Below are positions 33,344-33,969 of a stretch of 33,969 bases of DNA, piece by piece. Numbering within the stretch: the first letter of the stretch is position 1; the number at the start of each line of letters is the position of its first letter. The stretch covers positions 1-33,969 of the forward strand of contig CAMODB010000010.1 of the NCBI GenBank assembly GCA_946611195.1. Direction: 5' to 3'. Below the pieces are notes generated by a model. That model worked only from the letters and a program-made list of their open reading frames with translations. It searched no databases and had not been told where the DNA came from. The translations under genes were made by a program, and so were the position numbers. The DNA is from an uncultured Bacillota bacterium (GTDB lineage Bacteria; Bacillota_I; Bacilli_A; ML615J-28; CAG-313).

Positions 33344-33648
33344 TGGATTTTGAAAAAATATTGTGGGCAGTCCTTGTTCTAGTGGTTTTAGGACTTGTAT
33401 TAGGCTTACTTATTGCAGTTGTCAGTAAAGTATTTAAGGTTGAAGAAGATACAAGAGTTGAAGAAGTTTTAGCTTTATTACCAGGTGCTAATTGTGGAGG
33501 CTGTGGTTTCCCTGGCTGTTCAGGTATGGCTGACGCAATAGTTAATAACGGTGCTAATCCTCGTAATTGTAAACCTATTAAACAAGAAAAAGTTGATGAA
33601 ATTAATTCGTTAATGACAAAATTTAACGAAGATCAACAAAATCAATAA
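33343..33648 (+). CDS. rnfB: Short RnfB lacking the ferredoxin domain
   Basis: A 101-residue RnfB. An N-terminal membrane helix (about 7-28) is followed by the RnfB-type Fe-S module with C51, C54, C59 and C76 (NCGGCGFPGCSG and RNCKP). The family normally continues with a ferredoxin-like part of two or more 4Fe-4S clusters, giving about 190-330 residues. Here a TAA ends the frame and a terminator follows 5 bases later. No ferredoxin-like coding remnant is seen in any frame before rpoD. It starts at the rnfA stop (taATG) after TTAGGAGG. It is the presumed electron-entry subunit, so its shortness matters. Confidence 0.93.
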   Translation: MDFEKILWAVLVLVVLGLVLGLLIAVVSKVFKVEEDTRVEEVLALLPGANCGGCGFPGCSGMADAIVNNGANPRNCKPIKQEKVDEINSLMTKFNEDQQNQ

Positions 33649-33653
33649 ATAAT

Positions 33654-33686
33654 ACAAGACGCAAATTTATCCTTGCGTCTTGTTTA
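33654..33686 (+). terminator. Terminator of the rnf operon
   Basis: ACAAGACGCAA (33654-33664) and TTGCGTCTTGT (33673-33683), 11 base pairs with an 8-base loop, followed by TTTAATT (T-run overlapping the arm). Confidence 0.82.
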
Positions 33687-33698
33687 ATTATCTAAAAA

Positions 33699-33715
33699 TT
33701 GAAAAATATTTTCAA
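33699..33715. repeat. Short palindrome upstream of rpoD
   Basis: TTGAAAA and TTTTCAA are exact inverted repeats around ATA. It lies about 20 bases before the presumed -10 and may be an operator or chance in AT-rich DNA. Confidence 0.35.
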
Positions 33716-33732
33716 ATTTTTTAAAAATTAAT

Positions 33733-33741
33733 TGTTATATT
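33733..33741 (+). promoter_or_regulatory. Possible rpoD promoter (extended -10)
   Basis: TGT-TATATT at 33733-33741; no -35. The transcript would begin near the ribosome site at 33748, so the leader would be very short. Confidence 0.4.
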
Positions 33742-33761
33742 GTCGAAGGAGAGTTAAAAAA

Positions 33762-33969
33762 ATGATTAACGAAGAAGAAATTAAACCTCAATTAGAACAA
33801 TTAAAAGAAAAAAGTAATAAAAATGGTTTTGTTACTTTAAGTCAAATTGAAGAATTATTTCCTGATCGTAGTGAAGAATTCATGGATGAATTAATTGATT
33901 TCCTTAATGAAAAAGGAATTGAAATTAATACTGATGAAGATGATATTTTAATGGATAATATCGCAATGA
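33762..33969 (+). CDS. rpoD: RNA polymerase primary sigma factor RpoD, N-terminal part (3' end outside the window)
   Basis: An open frame of 69 codons runs to the window end. The peptide, starting MINEEEIKPQLEQLKEK and with GFVTLSQIEELF and FLNEKGIEI, fits sigma-70 region 1.1 of Firmicute RpoD, which keeps free sigma from binding DNA. GAAGGAGAG lies 9 bases upstream of the ATG. In Bacillus rpoD follows dnaG; here it follows the rnf operon. The assignment rests on region 1.1 only, so it is good but not complete. Confidence 0.8.
   Translation, partial: MINEEEIKPQLEQLKEKSNKNGFVTLSQIEELFPDRSEEFMDELIDFLNEKGIEINTDEDDILMDNIAM

Noticed and set aside
33649-33761. Possible frameshifted remainder of RnfB
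   Set aside because: The region holds only a terminator, AT-rich DNA and the rpoD ribosome site; there are no Cys-rich codons in any frame.

Overview
The window is a gene-dense, strongly AT-rich bacterial chromosome segment. Gene order and protein families point to a low-GC Firmicute of the Bacilli / Erysipelotrichia / RF39-like (former Tenericutes) grade. The evidence is the phoH-ybeY-cdd-era-recO cluster, a T-box-controlled hisS-aspS pair, mutS2-thioredoxin, RNase HIII, comEB, YlbL, MgsA/RarA and an Rnf complex. TGA is used as a stop (cdd and the histidine kinase both end in TGA) and Trp is encoded by TGG, so this is not a Mycoplasma-type code. Rnf and an iron alcohol dehydrogenase suggest an anaerobic fermenter. 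Species cannot be named from the sequence alone.

Layout. (1) 1-2606: the end of an FtsX-type permease and a fused ABC ATPase-permease, closed by a terminator. (2) 2684-8504: a housekeeping run phoH-ybeY-cdd-era-recO, two tandem cyclophilins (one cytosolic, one lipoprotein) and an iron alcohol dehydrogenase. (3) 8505-9189: a small zinc-ribbon membrane protein and rpmG, each with its own promoter. (4) 9184-10434 (minus): rarA. (5) 10540-15156: a tightly coupled response regulator, histidine kinase, HtrA-like lipoprotein protease and Y-family polymerase. (6) 15171-22007: a T-box leader, then hisS-aspS, a small Cys-rich membrane protein, comEB, ylbL, an unknown membrane protein, lspA and an RluD-type synthase. 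(7) 22022-28731: rnhC (minus), mutS2, a thioredoxin-like protein, a DUF402 phosphatase, an HU protein, a CPBP protease (minus), rdgB and rpsU. (8) 28735-33683: rnfCDGEAB. (9) 33733-end: the start of rpoD.

The most unusual signals are these. The rnf operon ends with a 101-residue RnfB that has the membrane anchor and the four-Cys Fe-S module but no ferredoxin-like domain, and RnfD and RnfG carry altered flavin-attachment motifs. The hisS-aspS leader has a canonical T-box antiterminator, but the upstream part is very compact: no His codon, a GAC in a 7-nt hairpin loop, and a terminator helix that encloses the antiterminator rather than competing with it. The HtrA lipoprotein has an Asp-rich, calcium-loop-like insertion just before its catalytic Ser, and the rdgB promoter sits so close to the gene that its mRNA should be leaderless or nearly so.

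All intergenic gaps are under 300 bases. I see no tRNA or rRNA genes, CRISPR arrays, insertion sequences, prophage genes or attachment sites.
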